Of a stretch of 64,000 nt of DNA, positions 33,660-41,508 are shown piece by piece. The position numbers were made by a program, and so were the translations under genes. The DNA is from Pseudorhizobium endolithicum (GTDB taxonomy: Bacteria > Pseudomonadota > Alphaproteobacteria > Rhizobiales > Rhizobiaceae): contig NZ_CABFWF030000014.1 in NCBI RefSeq assembly GCF_902153245.2, forward strand, positions 124,001 through 188,000. Reading direction: 5' to 3'. Below the pieces are notes generated by a model. The model ran no database searches, was not told the origin of the DNA, and worked only from the letters and a program-made list of their open reading frames with translations. How positions within the stretch are numbered: position 1 is the stretch's first letter; every line of letters starts with the position of its first letter.

Positions 33660-33693
33660 GTTTTCGTCCCGAATTCGATCGAGGGAACGCCGC

Positions 33694-36153
33694 ATGACCC
33701 ACAAGACAGAGAAACTCGTCATCATCGGCAATGGCATGGCGCCGGGCCGCATGCTCGAACATCTTTTCGAGCTGGCGCCGGGCCACCATGAAGTGACGAT
33801 CTTCAACGCGGAGCCGCGGGTCAACTACGACCGCATCATGCTCTCGCCAGTGCTATCCGGCGAGAAGACCTATGAGCAGATCGTCATCCACGGTGACGGC
33901 TGGTACATCGACCACGGCATCACCCTGTACAAGGGCCATCGGATTGTCGCGATCGACCGCGCCGCCAAAACCGTCACCTCCGACCACGGCGTCACCGAAA
34001 GCTATGACAAGCTGGTAATAGCCACGGGCTCGGTGCCGTTCATTCTCCCCCTCCCGGGCAAGGACTTGCCGGGCGTGGTCACTTATCGCGACCTCGACGA
34101 TGTCAACGCCATGCTGCTCGCGGCGCAGTCGCGCCAGAAGGCGGTGGTGATCGGGGGAGGTCTCCTCGGTCTGGAAGCGGCGGCAGGACTTGCACAACGC
34201 GGGATGGACGTCACCGTCCTGCACGTCATGCCGACCCTCATGGAGCGCCAGCTCGATCCGGCTGCAGGTTATCTCCTGCAGAAGGCGGTCGAGGAGCGCG
34301 GCATCAAGGTCATCTGCAAGGCGAACACCAGGGCGATCGTCGGCGAAAGCCGCGTGGAAGGCGTGGAACTGGAAGACGGCTGCATCATTCCGGCGAGCCT
34401 AGTAGTGATGGCCGTCGGCATCCGTCCGAATACAGGGCTTGCGAAAGAGGCGGGCCTCGCCGTCAACCGTGGCATCGTCGTCGATGCCGGGATGCAGACC
34501 TCCGACGGAGACATCCTAGCGGTCGGCGAATGCGCCGAGGTGGGAGGTATGGTCTATGGTCTGGTCGCACCGCTCTACGAGATGGCGCGCATCGCCGCCT
34601 TCCACCTGGCCGGCGACCGCAGCCCCGCTTTCGCCCATTCCGACACGCCGACCAAGCTGAAGGTCACCGGCATCGACCTCTATTCGCTCGGCGATTTCGC
34701 CGACGGTGACGACCGGCAGGAAATCGTGCTGCGCGACGCTACAGCCGGCGTCTACAAGCGCCTCGTCCTCAAGGACAACCGCATCATCGGCACGGTTCTT
34801 TACGGCGACACGGCTGACGGCGCCTGGTTCAACGACCTGAAGAAGAAGGGCACCGACATCTCCGAGATGCGGGATACGCTGATCTTCGGCCAAGCCTACC
34901 AGGGCGGCTCACCACTTGATCCGCTGGCCGCGGTGGCTGCGCTTCCGGACGATGCGGAAATCTGCGGCTGCAACGGCGTCTGCAAGGGCAAGATCACCGG
35001 AACGATCACCGATAAGGGCCTGACGACGCTCGAGGAGGTTCGGGCCCACACGAAAGCCTCTGCCTCCTGCGGCACCTGCACGGGGCTGGTCGAGCAGCTC
35101 ATGACCCTGACGCTCGGCGACCGGTACAACCCGGCAGCCGTCACACCCATGTGCCCCTGCACTGAACTCGGCCACGACGACGTACGCCGTCTCATCAAGG
35201 CCAAGGGACTGAAGACGATCCCCGCCGTCATGCAGGAGCTGGAATGGAAGACCTCCTGCGGCTGCGCCAAGTGTCGGCCCGCTCTCAACTACTACCTCGT
35301 CTGCGACTGGCCGGATGAATATGCCGACGACTACCAGTCGCGCTTCATCAACGAACGTGTCCACGCCAACATCCAGAAGGACGGCACCTATTCGGTCGTT
35401 CCGCGCATGTGGGGCGGCGTCACCTCCTCACAGGAACTGCGGGCGATCGCCGATGTCGTGGATAAGTTCGCGATCCCCATGGTCAAGGTCACCGGCGGCC
35501 AGCGCATCGACCTGCTGGGCGTCGAGAAGGAGGATCTGCCCGCCGTCTGGGCCGATCTCGGCAAGGCCGGCTTCGTCTCCGGTCAGGCTTACGCCAAGGG
35601 GCTCAGGACTGTGAAGACCTGCGTCGGCTCCGACTGGTGCCGTTTCGGTACGCAGGATTCGACCGGCCTCGGCATCCGCATCGAGAAGTTCATGTGGGGG
35701 TCGTGGACACCCGCGAAGCTCAAGATGGCCGTCTCCGGGTGCCCCCGCAATTGCGCCGAGGCAACCTGCAAGGACATCGGCGTCATTTGTGTCGACTCCG
35801 GCTTCGAGATCCATTTCGCGGGCGCCGCCGGCCTGGATATCAGGGGCACGGAGGTTCTCGGCCTGGTCAAGACCGAGGACGAAGCGCTGGAGCACATCGT
35901 CGCTCTTACCCAGATGTATCGCGAACAGGGGCGCTATCTCGAGCGCATCTACAAATGGGCCAAGCGCATCGGCCTCGACGAGATCCGCCGGCAGATCCTG
36001 GAAGATCGGGACAAGCGTCGCGCCTATTACGACCGCTTCGTGTTCTCCCAGAAGTTTGCTCAGGTCGACCCCTGGTCGGAGCGCGTTTCCGGCAAGGACA
36101 AGCACGAGTTCAAGCCGATGGCGACCGTCGGCTTTCCTCAGGCTGCGGAGTGA
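33694..36153 (+). CDS. nirB: NirB, large subunit of NADH-dependent assimilatory nitrite reductase
   Basis: This enzyme reduces nitrite to ammonium in the cytoplasm with siroheme and NADH. It has 819 residues: an FAD/NAD domain (VIIGNGMAPGRM, GGGLLGLEAAAGL, about 1-400), two BFD-like [2Fe-2S] modules (CGCNGVCKGKI with CGTCTGLV, then CGCAKCRP), and a C-terminal nitrite/sulfite reductase domain with the siroheme-[4Fe-4S] cysteines in TCVGSDWCRFG and SGCPRNCAE. The ATG at 33694 follows GAGGGAA; the open frame reaching back to 33538 is leader RNA and is rejected as coding. It is first in the operon nirB-nirD-nirC-kinase-cysG. Confidence 0.96.
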   Translation: MTHKTEKLVIIGNGMAPGRMLEHLFELAPGHHEVTIFNAEPRVNYDRIMLSPVLSGEKTYEQIVIHGDGWYIDHGITLYKGHRIVAIDRAAKTVTSDHGVTESYDKLVIATGSVPFILPLPGKDLPGVVTYRDLDDVNAMLLAAQSRQKAVVIGGGLLGLEAAAGLAQRGMDVTVLHVMPTLMERQLDPAAGYLLQKAVEERGIKVICKANTRAIVGESRVEGVELEDGCIIPASLVVMAVGIRPNTGLAKEAGLAVNRGIVVDAGMQTSDGDILAVGECAEVGGMVYGLVAPLYEMARIAAFHLAGDRSPAFAHSDTPTKLKVTGIDLYSLGDFADGDDRQEIVLRDATAGVYKRLVLKDNRIIGTVLYGDTADGAWFNDLKKKGTDISEMRDTLIFGQAYQGGSPLDPLAAVAALPDDAEICGCNGVCKGKITGTITDKGLTTLEEVRAHTKASASCGTCTGLVEQLMTLTLGDRYNPAAVTPMCPCTELGHDDVRRLIKAKGLKTIPAVMQELEWKTSCGCAKCRPALNYYLVCDWPDEYADDYQSRFINERVHANIQKDGTYSVVPRMWGGVTSSQELRAIADVVDKFAIPMVKVTGGQRIDLLGVEKEDLPAVWADLGKAGFVSGQAYAKGLRTVKTCVGSDWCRFGTQDSTGLGIRIEKFMWGSWTPAKLKMAVSGCPRNCAEATCKDIGVICVDSGFEIHFAGAAGLDIRGTEVLGLVKTEDEALEHIVALTQMYREQGRYLERIYKWAKRIGLDEIRRQILEDRDKRRAYYDRFVFSQKFAQVDPWSERVSGKDKHEFKPMATVGFPQAAE

Positions 36154-36199
36154 TCCCTCCTCGAGAAGGAGGGGATTTCAACGATCAAGGAACAGAGCC

Positions 36200-36532
36200 A
36201 TGAACTGGATCGCCATCGGCCATATCGACGACATACCTCTGCGCGGCGCCCGCTGCGTGCGCACCCCCCAAGGCAAGATCGCCGTCTTCCGCACGGCAGA
36301 GAACGAGGTCTTCGCCATCGAGGATCACTGCCCCCACAAGGGCGGCCACCTCAGCCAGGGCATCGTCCATGGACGGGCCGTCACCTGCCCTCTGCACAAC
36401 TGGGTCATCTCGCTTGAAACCGGCCGCGCGCTCGGGGCCGACCAGGGCGAAGTGCATACCATCGCCGTCCGCAACGAGGACGGCGAACTCTCGATCGCGC
36501 TGGAGAGCCTGATGCTCGCCGCCGCCGAATGA
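36200..36532 (+). CDS. nirD: NirD, small subunit of nitrite reductase (Rieske type)
   Basis: 110 residues. A Rieske fold with all four cluster ligands present: Cys44-Pro-His46 (HCPHKGGH) and Cys63-Pro-Leu-His66 (CPLHNW). Enterobacterial NirD lacks these ligands, so this protein can probably carry a [2Fe-2S] centre and take a direct part in electron transfer. It starts 46 bases after nirB; frames reaching further upstream are nirB read in another frame. Confidence 0.93.
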   Translation: MNWIAIGHIDDIPLRGARCVRTPQGKIAVFRTAENEVFAIEDHCPHKGGHLSQGIVHGRAVTCPLHNWVISLETGRALGADQGEVHTIAVRNEDGELSIALESLMLAAAE

Positions 36533-36579
36533 TCACCGCCTGCCCATCAACAACAACGACTGGTGAAGGAGAAACTGCA

Positions 36580-37425
36580 ATGTCTTACGTGTCGCCTCAG
36601 GAATTCGCGACGAAAATGATCGAAGCGGGGGAATCGAAAGTCTTCATGTCCACCAAGGATACGCTGATCCGCGCCTATATGGCCGGCGCAATCCTCGCAT
36701 TGTCCGCCGCCTTCGCGGTGACTGTCACGGTGAACACCGGCAACCCGCTGATAGGAGCGCTGCTCTTTCCCGTCGGCTTCTGCATGCTCTACCTCCTCGG
36801 CTTCGACCTCCTGACCGGCGTCTTCACGCTCGCGCCGCTGGCGCTGATCGCCCGCCGCCCGGGCGTTACCCTGGGCGGCGTGTTGCGCAACTGGGGCCTC
36901 GTCTTCGTCGGCAACTTCGCAGGCTCGATGACGACGGCATTCTTCATGGCGGTGATCTTCACCATGGGCTTTTCCCATGCTCCCGATGCCGTGGGCCAGA
37001 AGATCGGCACCATCGGTGAGGCAAGGACGCTCGGCTACGCGGCTGCCGGGGCTTCCGGCATGCTGACACTCTTCATCCGCGCCGTCATGTGCAACTGGAT
37101 GGTTTCGACCGGCGTCGTGGCGGCCATGATGTCCACCTCGGTCTCTGGCAAGGTCATCGCCATGTGGATGCCGATCCTCGTCTTCTTCTACCTCGGCTTC
37201 GAGCATTCGATCGTCAACATGTTCCTCTTCCCGTCGGGAATCATGCTGGGCGGCCAGTTCACCTGGATGGATTACTTCATCTGGAACGAGATTCCGACCG
37301 TGATCGGCAATCTCGTCGGCGGCCTCACCTTCGTCGGCGGCATGATCTACGCCACCCACTACCGGACCTCGCCGAACCGCCGCGATGGCACGAAGCCTAC
37401 GGCACGCCTTGTGGCCGCCGAGTAA
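36580..37425 (+). CDS. nirC: Formate/nitrite transporter family channel (NirC-like)
   Basis: 281 residues with six membrane helices and the FNT features (an N-terminal SPQEFATKMIEAGESKV segment, AAGASGMLTLFIRAVMCNWMV, and FEHSIVNMF). Members exchange nitrite or formate across the inner membrane. In an operon with nirBD, nitrite uptake or balance is the likely role. The ATG at 36580 has AAGGAG 9 bases upstream; an in-frame start at 36529 would overlap nirD and is not needed. Confidence 0.92.
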   Translation: MSYVSPQEFATKMIEAGESKVFMSTKDTLIRAYMAGAILALSAAFAVTVTVNTGNPLIGALLFPVGFCMLYLLGFDLLTGVFTLAPLALIARRPGVTLGGVLRNWGLVFVGNFAGSMTTAFFMAVIFTMGFSHAPDAVGQKIGTIGEARTLGYAAAGASGMLTLFIRAVMCNWMVSTGVVAAMMSTSVSGKVIAMWMPILVFFYLGFEHSIVNMFLFPSGIMLGGQFTWMDYFIWNEIPTVIGNLVGGLTFVGGMIYATHYRTSPNRRDGTKPTARLVAAE

Positions 37426-37475
37426 CGCCACCCGGTCCCGCCTCCCCGGCGGGACCTCCATCCGGGGATGAAGCC

Positions 37476-39209
37476 ATGCTGCAGATCCTGCCACGTTCCG
37501 GCCTCGCCGTCAGCCTCGGCCAGTGCTCGGCCTGTGGCTGCAAGCCCGCCAACCAGGATTTCCACGGCGCCGTGGTTCCTGGCGATCCCGCGCTGACGAT
37601 GAAGGGCGTGGCGCTTGCGATTGCCGACGGCATTTCCTCCAGCCCCGTCGGACACGTCGCGGCTGAGACCGCTGTCAAAAGCTTCCTCACCGACTACTAC
37701 TGCACCTCGGATGCCTGGACGGTGAAGACCGCGGCAAGCCGGGTCATCGACGCCACGAATTCCTGGCTGAGCGCCCAGAGCCGCGGCGTCGAGAACCGGG
37801 ACCATGCCCATGTCACGACCTTCTCCGCCCTCGTTCTCAAGGGATGCCGCGCCCATATCTTCCATGTCGGCGACAGCCGCATCTGGCGGCTTTCCGGCAA
37901 GACGCTGGAGCAGCTTACCCGCGACCACAGGGTCACCCAGTTCTCCGGTCACACCGCGCTCGGCCGCGCCCTTGGCCTGATGCACTCCGTCGAGATCGAC
38001 TATCATTGTCTGGATGTTGAGGCTGGCGACGTCTTCGTGCTGACGACCGACGGCGTTCACGACCATCTGCCGGCGCGTGCGATCGCCGCCGCCATTATCG
38101 CGAACGCCAGCCTGCCGGCTGCGGCAAACCAGATCGTCGCCGCGGCCCTTGGCGCCGGCAGCGATGACAACATGACCATCCAGATCGTCCGGATCGACGG
38201 CCTGCCGCTGGACGACGAGGAGCCTGTCTTCGGCAATGGCGGGTCGCTGCCGCCCGCGTCGCCGCCGTCCGCCCCCGGCATCTTCGATGGCTACCATGTG
38301 CACCGCCAGATCCATGCGAGCAGCCGAAGCCATATCTTCCTCGCCAGCGAAGGGGAGGACGGAGCTCGGGTGGCCCTCAAGTTTCCGTCAGCGGACAAAC
38401 GGGAAGACGACAACTACCTCCGCCGCTTCGCAATGGAGGAATGGGTTGCCCGCCGCATCGCAAGCCCGCATGTGTTCAAGAGCCGCGCGCCCCTCCAGCC
38501 CCGGCGCTCCCTTTATCTCGTCAGCGAGTACGTCGAGGGAGAGACGCTCGCCCAGTGGATGGCGGATCATCCGCAGGCGGACCTGCAGAGCCTGCGCGAT
38601 ATTCTCGGTCAGGTCGCGGCCGGCCTCAGGGCACTGCACCGCAAGGAGGTCATTCACCAGGACCTGCGCCCGGAAAACACCATGATCGACCGCAACGGCA
38701 CGGTGAAGATCATCGACCTGGGCTCCGCTTGGGTCGCCGGCGTCGTCGAAGCCGCGCCGGAGTTTGACGACGGCGATATTCTCGGCACCGTACAGTACAC
38801 CGCTCCCGAGCTGTTCGCCGGCGAGAGTGCCGGGGAACAGTCGGATCTTTTTTCGCTAGGCGTCATCGCCTACCAGATGCTCACGGGTCGCCTGCCCTAT
38901 GGCACCCGCGTGGCGCAAACCACGACACGCCGCCAGCAGGGAAAATTGCGGTTCGCCAGCCTGCGCGATATCCGGCCGGACGTGCCGCCATGGGTCGAAG
39001 GTGCCATCCGCAAGGCGGTGGAGCCGGATCCGGCACGGCGCTACGAGAGCCTTTCCGAGTTCGAATACGATCTCTCCCATCCCAACCCGCGGTTGACGCA
39101 AACCACTCGCCGTCCCCTGGTGGAGCGCAATCCGCTGCTGCTCTGGCAGCTCGCGACGCTGGCGCTGGGATTGATCGTCATCCTCCTTCTGCTGCGGGAG
39201 GCCGCATGA
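37476..39209 (+). CDS. Bifunctional PP2C phosphatase / serine-threonine kinase, membrane-anchored
   Basis: 577 residues. N-terminal PP2C phosphatase (about 8-245) with metal motifs NQD (26-28), ADG (50-52), HVGDSR, TTDG and SDDN. A Pro-rich linker leads to a Hanks-type kinase (about 270-535): Lys in VALKFPS, HQDLRPEN (a variant HRD loop, about 394-401), IIDLGSA (DLG in place of DFG) and APELF. One C-terminal membrane helix (about 552-575) anchors the protein, with both domains in the cytoplasm. Such fused enzymes recur in nitrate assimilation operons; targets are unknown. The start is the ATG at 37476; the open frame further upstream overlaps nirC. Confidence 0.92.
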   Translation: MLQILPRSGLAVSLGQCSACGCKPANQDFHGAVVPGDPALTMKGVALAIADGISSSPVGHVAAETAVKSFLTDYYCTSDAWTVKTAASRVIDATNSWLSAQSRGVENRDHAHVTTFSALVLKGCRAHIFHVGDSRIWRLSGKTLEQLTRDHRVTQFSGHTALGRALGLMHSVEIDYHCLDVEAGDVFVLTTDGVHDHLPARAIAAAIIANASLPAAANQIVAAALGAGSDDNMTIQIVRIDGLPLDDEEPVFGNGGSLPPASPPSAPGIFDGYHVHRQIHASSRSHIFLASEGEDGARVALKFPSADKREDDNYLRRFAMEEWVARRIASPHVFKSRAPLQPRRSLYLVSEYVEGETLAQWMADHPQADLQSLRDILGQVAAGLRALHRKEVIHQDLRPENTMIDRNGTVKIIDLGSAWVAGVVEAAPEFDDGDILGTVQYTAPELFAGESAGEQSDLFSLGVIAYQMLTGRLPYGTRVAQTTTRRQQGKLRFASLRDIRPDVPPWVEGAIRKAVEPDPARRYESLSEFEYDLSHPNPRLTQTTRRPLVERNPLLLWQLATLALGLIVILLLLREAA

Positions 39210-39279
39210 GCACCCGCTCGGCATTTCCACCGCCTGCTCTCTTCGTCCTGCCAGCATGTACAGCCTCAGGAGGCCCTCG

Positions 39280-40767
39280 ATGTTCGGAATGCACAGCAAC
39301 ACGAACCTCCCGCCACGCCAGGTTCCGGCGCGAATGGCGGCACTCGCAACGCTGCCCGTCTTTCTCGGCCTCAAGCAAAGAAGGGCAGTGGTCGCCGGGG
39401 GCTCGGATGCCGCGGCAGGGAAGGCGGAGCTCCTCGCGGCCTGCGGGGCGGACGTCCATGTTTTCGCCCCAGATGCGGGACTGTCGGAGACTTTCCGCAC
39501 CCTGATCCATTCCCCGCCCGCGGAACCGGAGGGGGGCCGCTATGTCCATCACTCCCGAAGCTGGGATGCGGCCTGTCTTGCAGATGCGGCCGTTGCCATT
39601 GCGGACTGCGAGACCGACGAGGAAGCCGAGGCCTTCTTCATCGCTGCGCGTGCCGCCGGGGTTCCGGTCAACGTCATCGACAAGCCGGCCTTCTGCCAGT
39701 TCCAGTTCGGCTCGATCGTCAACCGCTCGCCGGTCGTGGTGGCGATCTCCACCGGCGGCGCAGCACCCATCCTGGCGCAGGCCATCCGGCGGCGGATCGA
39801 GACGCTTCTGCCGCCCTCCCTCAAGCAATGGGCGGAGCTGGCGCAAGCGTTTCGCGAACGGTTGAACGAGAGACTGACGCCCGGTCCGAGCCGCCGGCTG
39901 TTCTGGGAGCGGTTCACCGACCGCGCGCTCGGCGGGCGGGAAGCGCCGGGCGCCATGGCGTCCTCCAGCTTCCTGAAGGATGCCACGGCCATCGCAGCCA
40001 GGCCTCCCTCCGGTCGCGTTACCCTGGTCGGTGCCGGACCGGGCGATGCGGAATACCTCACCCTGAAGGCAATGCGGGCACTCCAGTCCGCTGATGTCAT
40101 CCTCTTCGATGACCTTGTGTCGGGCGACGTGCTGGAGCTGGCGCGCCGCGAAGCCAAGCGCATGCTGGTCGGCAAACGCGGCGGTCGGGAAAGCTGCCGC
40201 CAGGAAGACATCAATCGCATGATGGTGAGCCTGGCCAAGACCGGCAAGCATGTCGTGCGGCTCAAGTCGGGCGATCCCATGGTCTTCGGCCGCGCCGGCG
40301 AGGAGATCGCCGTGCTCGAGGAGAACGGTATCCCCGTCGAGGTCGTGCCAGGCATTACCGCGGCAAGCGCCATGGCCGCCCGTTTGCGCGTTTCGCTGAC
40401 GCATCGGGACCACGCCCAGGCGGTGCGCTTCGTCACAGGCCACGCCCGCGATGGCCGGTTGCCCGAAAGTCTCGACTGGCGCGGCCTTGCCGACGCCAGA
40501 ACGACCACGGTCTTCTACATGGGCGGCCGCACCGCCTCGGAGATCCGTAGCCGCTTGCTGAAGGAGGGCATGGCGGCAGACACACCGGTCGTCATCGTCG
40601 CGGCGATCACGCGCGCCAATGAAAGGCGCTGGAGCGGACCCCTGGACATGCTGCATCTCGGCATGGCCGAGGTCGGTTACGACGAGCCGGTCCTGATCGG
40701 CATCGGTGCGGCATTCACGGCAGCGCAGATGAGCGAGCAGCGGCCTCGTCTCACCGCAACCGTCTGA
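39280..40767 (+). CDS. cysG: Siroheme synthase CysG (trifunctional)
   Basis: 495 residues. The N-terminal half (about 20-215) is precorrin-2 dehydrogenase/sirohydrochlorin ferrochelatase (Rossmann motif VVAGGSDAAAGKAELL, NVIDKPAFCQFQFGSIVNR). The C-terminal half (about 232-490) is uroporphyrinogen-III methyltransferase (VGAGPGDAEYLTLKA, RLKSGDPMVFGRAGEE, VVPGITAASA). It makes the siroheme needed by NirB, which explains its place in the operon. AGGAGG lies 6 bases before the ATG at 39280, which is preferred over the ATG at 39256. Confidence 0.94.
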   Translation: MFGMHSNTNLPPRQVPARMAALATLPVFLGLKQRRAVVAGGSDAAAGKAELLAACGADVHVFAPDAGLSETFRTLIHSPPAEPEGGRYVHHSRSWDAACLADAAVAIADCETDEEAEAFFIAARAAGVPVNVIDKPAFCQFQFGSIVNRSPVVVAISTGGAAPILAQAIRRRIETLLPPSLKQWAELAQAFRERLNERLTPGPSRRLFWERFTDRALGGREAPGAMASSSFLKDATAIAARPPSGRVTLVGAGPGDAEYLTLKAMRALQSADVILFDDLVSGDVLELARREAKRMLVGKRGGRESCRQEDINRMMVSLAKTGKHVVRLKSGDPMVFGRAGEEIAVLEENGIPVEVVPGITAASAMAARLRVSLTHRDHAQAVRFVTGHARDGRLPESLDWRGLADARTTTVFYMGGRTASEIRSRLLKEGMAADTPVVIVAAITRANERRWSGPLDMLHLGMAEVGYDEPVLIGIGAAFTAAQMSEQRPRLTATV

Positions 40768-40778
40768 CGACGCCCTTC

Positions 40779-40795
40779 CGGTCCCAGGACCGATT
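40779..40795. terminator. Weak hairpin after cysG
   Basis: CGGTC-CCAG-GACCG (40779-40792) followed by ATTT, 11 bases after the cysG stop. The stem is short and the T-run poor, so this is only a possible end of the nir operon. Confidence 0.35.
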
Positions 40796-40807
40796 TCGCG
40801 AGTACCC

Positions 40808-41287
40808 TCACGCAGAGGGGCAATCGGTGCGTGTCGACGGCTTCTGCATATCCTGTTCCAGCTGCCTTTCCTGTTCAGGCAACCATTCCTCAAGAGCGGC
40901 GATGATCGCAAGCCTGAGGCTGGCTCCCTTGTGGAGAGCCTTCGCCAATCGCCCTCCCGTACCTTCGAAGCCTATTTCCGCCATCAGCGCCCCCGGCGAC
41001 AGGCGGCGGCGAATCATCACCCTTTCGATTCGCCTGACCGTCGGGCCGAGCAGGTATCGCCCGTTGGCAATGGGCGAACCCGGACTATCCGTTCCCACTC
41101 CGACCGACAGCCGTGCCGGTTCCGGGTGCACCTCGATGAGGAAAGCCATGCGTTCCTCTTCCGAAGCCTTCCGCCACGCCTTGCGCAGTTTCCTGAGACC
41201 CGACGCGACATCTTTCGCTATCCCCTGTTCCGTGGGAGAACCCTCTTCTTGACCGGCCTGCCGCCTTATCTTCTTAGTCTTCGACAT
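40808..41287 (-). CDS. Hypothetical protein, charged, no recognised family
   Basis: 159 residues. There is a Lys/Arg/Gln-rich N-terminus (MSKTKKIRRQAGQEEG), then a helical region (AKDVASGLRKLRKAWRKASE), a middle segment around GRYLLGPTVRRIERVMIRRR and a helical, acidic tail. No signal peptide, membrane segment, zinc motif or clear DNA-binding motif is visible. It is convergent with cysG. The coding potential looks real from length and composition, but the ribosome binding site is weak and I do not recognise the family. Confidence 0.5.
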   Translation of the reverse strand: MSKTKKIRRQAGQEEGSPTEQGIAKDVASGLRKLRKAWRKASEEERMAFLIEVHPEPARLSVGVGTDSPGSPIANGRYLLGPTVRRIERVMIRRRLSPGALMAEIGFEGTGGRLAKALHKGASLRLAIIAALEEWLPEQERQLEQDMQKPSTRTDCPSA

Positions 41288-41508
41288 AATCCGATCCGAT
41301 GAACGTATTGCTCAGTCCTGGCTTCCACGACTTGATGCTTGGATCGGGGAACGCTCGCAACGGGTTTGATACTTATCATTCCGTCGCCGGGCAGTAAGCT
41401 TTAGAGAGATCGCAGGTCAACAGCATCCGCACGGCGGAACAAGCAGGGATCGGCGGTCTGACAGCGAAGACGAAAGATCTGGGTCTCCCATTCGCAAACC
41501 AGCTTGCC

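Larger units (their letters stand above)
33342..33693. other. nasS-nirB intergenic region
   Basis: 352 bases without a gene. From left to right: a stretch of 170 bases with no recognised sites, the sigma-54 promoter (33514-33529), two ANTAR-type hairpins (33543-33584), and a possible terminator with a T-run (33620-33659) before the nirB ribosome binding site. No NtrC enhancer palindrome was recognised by eye. Confidence 0.7.

Noticed and set aside
33538..33693. N-terminal extension of NirB into the leader
   Set aside because: The frame is open, but the sequence is the sigma-54 transcript leader with its hairpins. NirB family length and the FAD motif fit the ATG at 33694.
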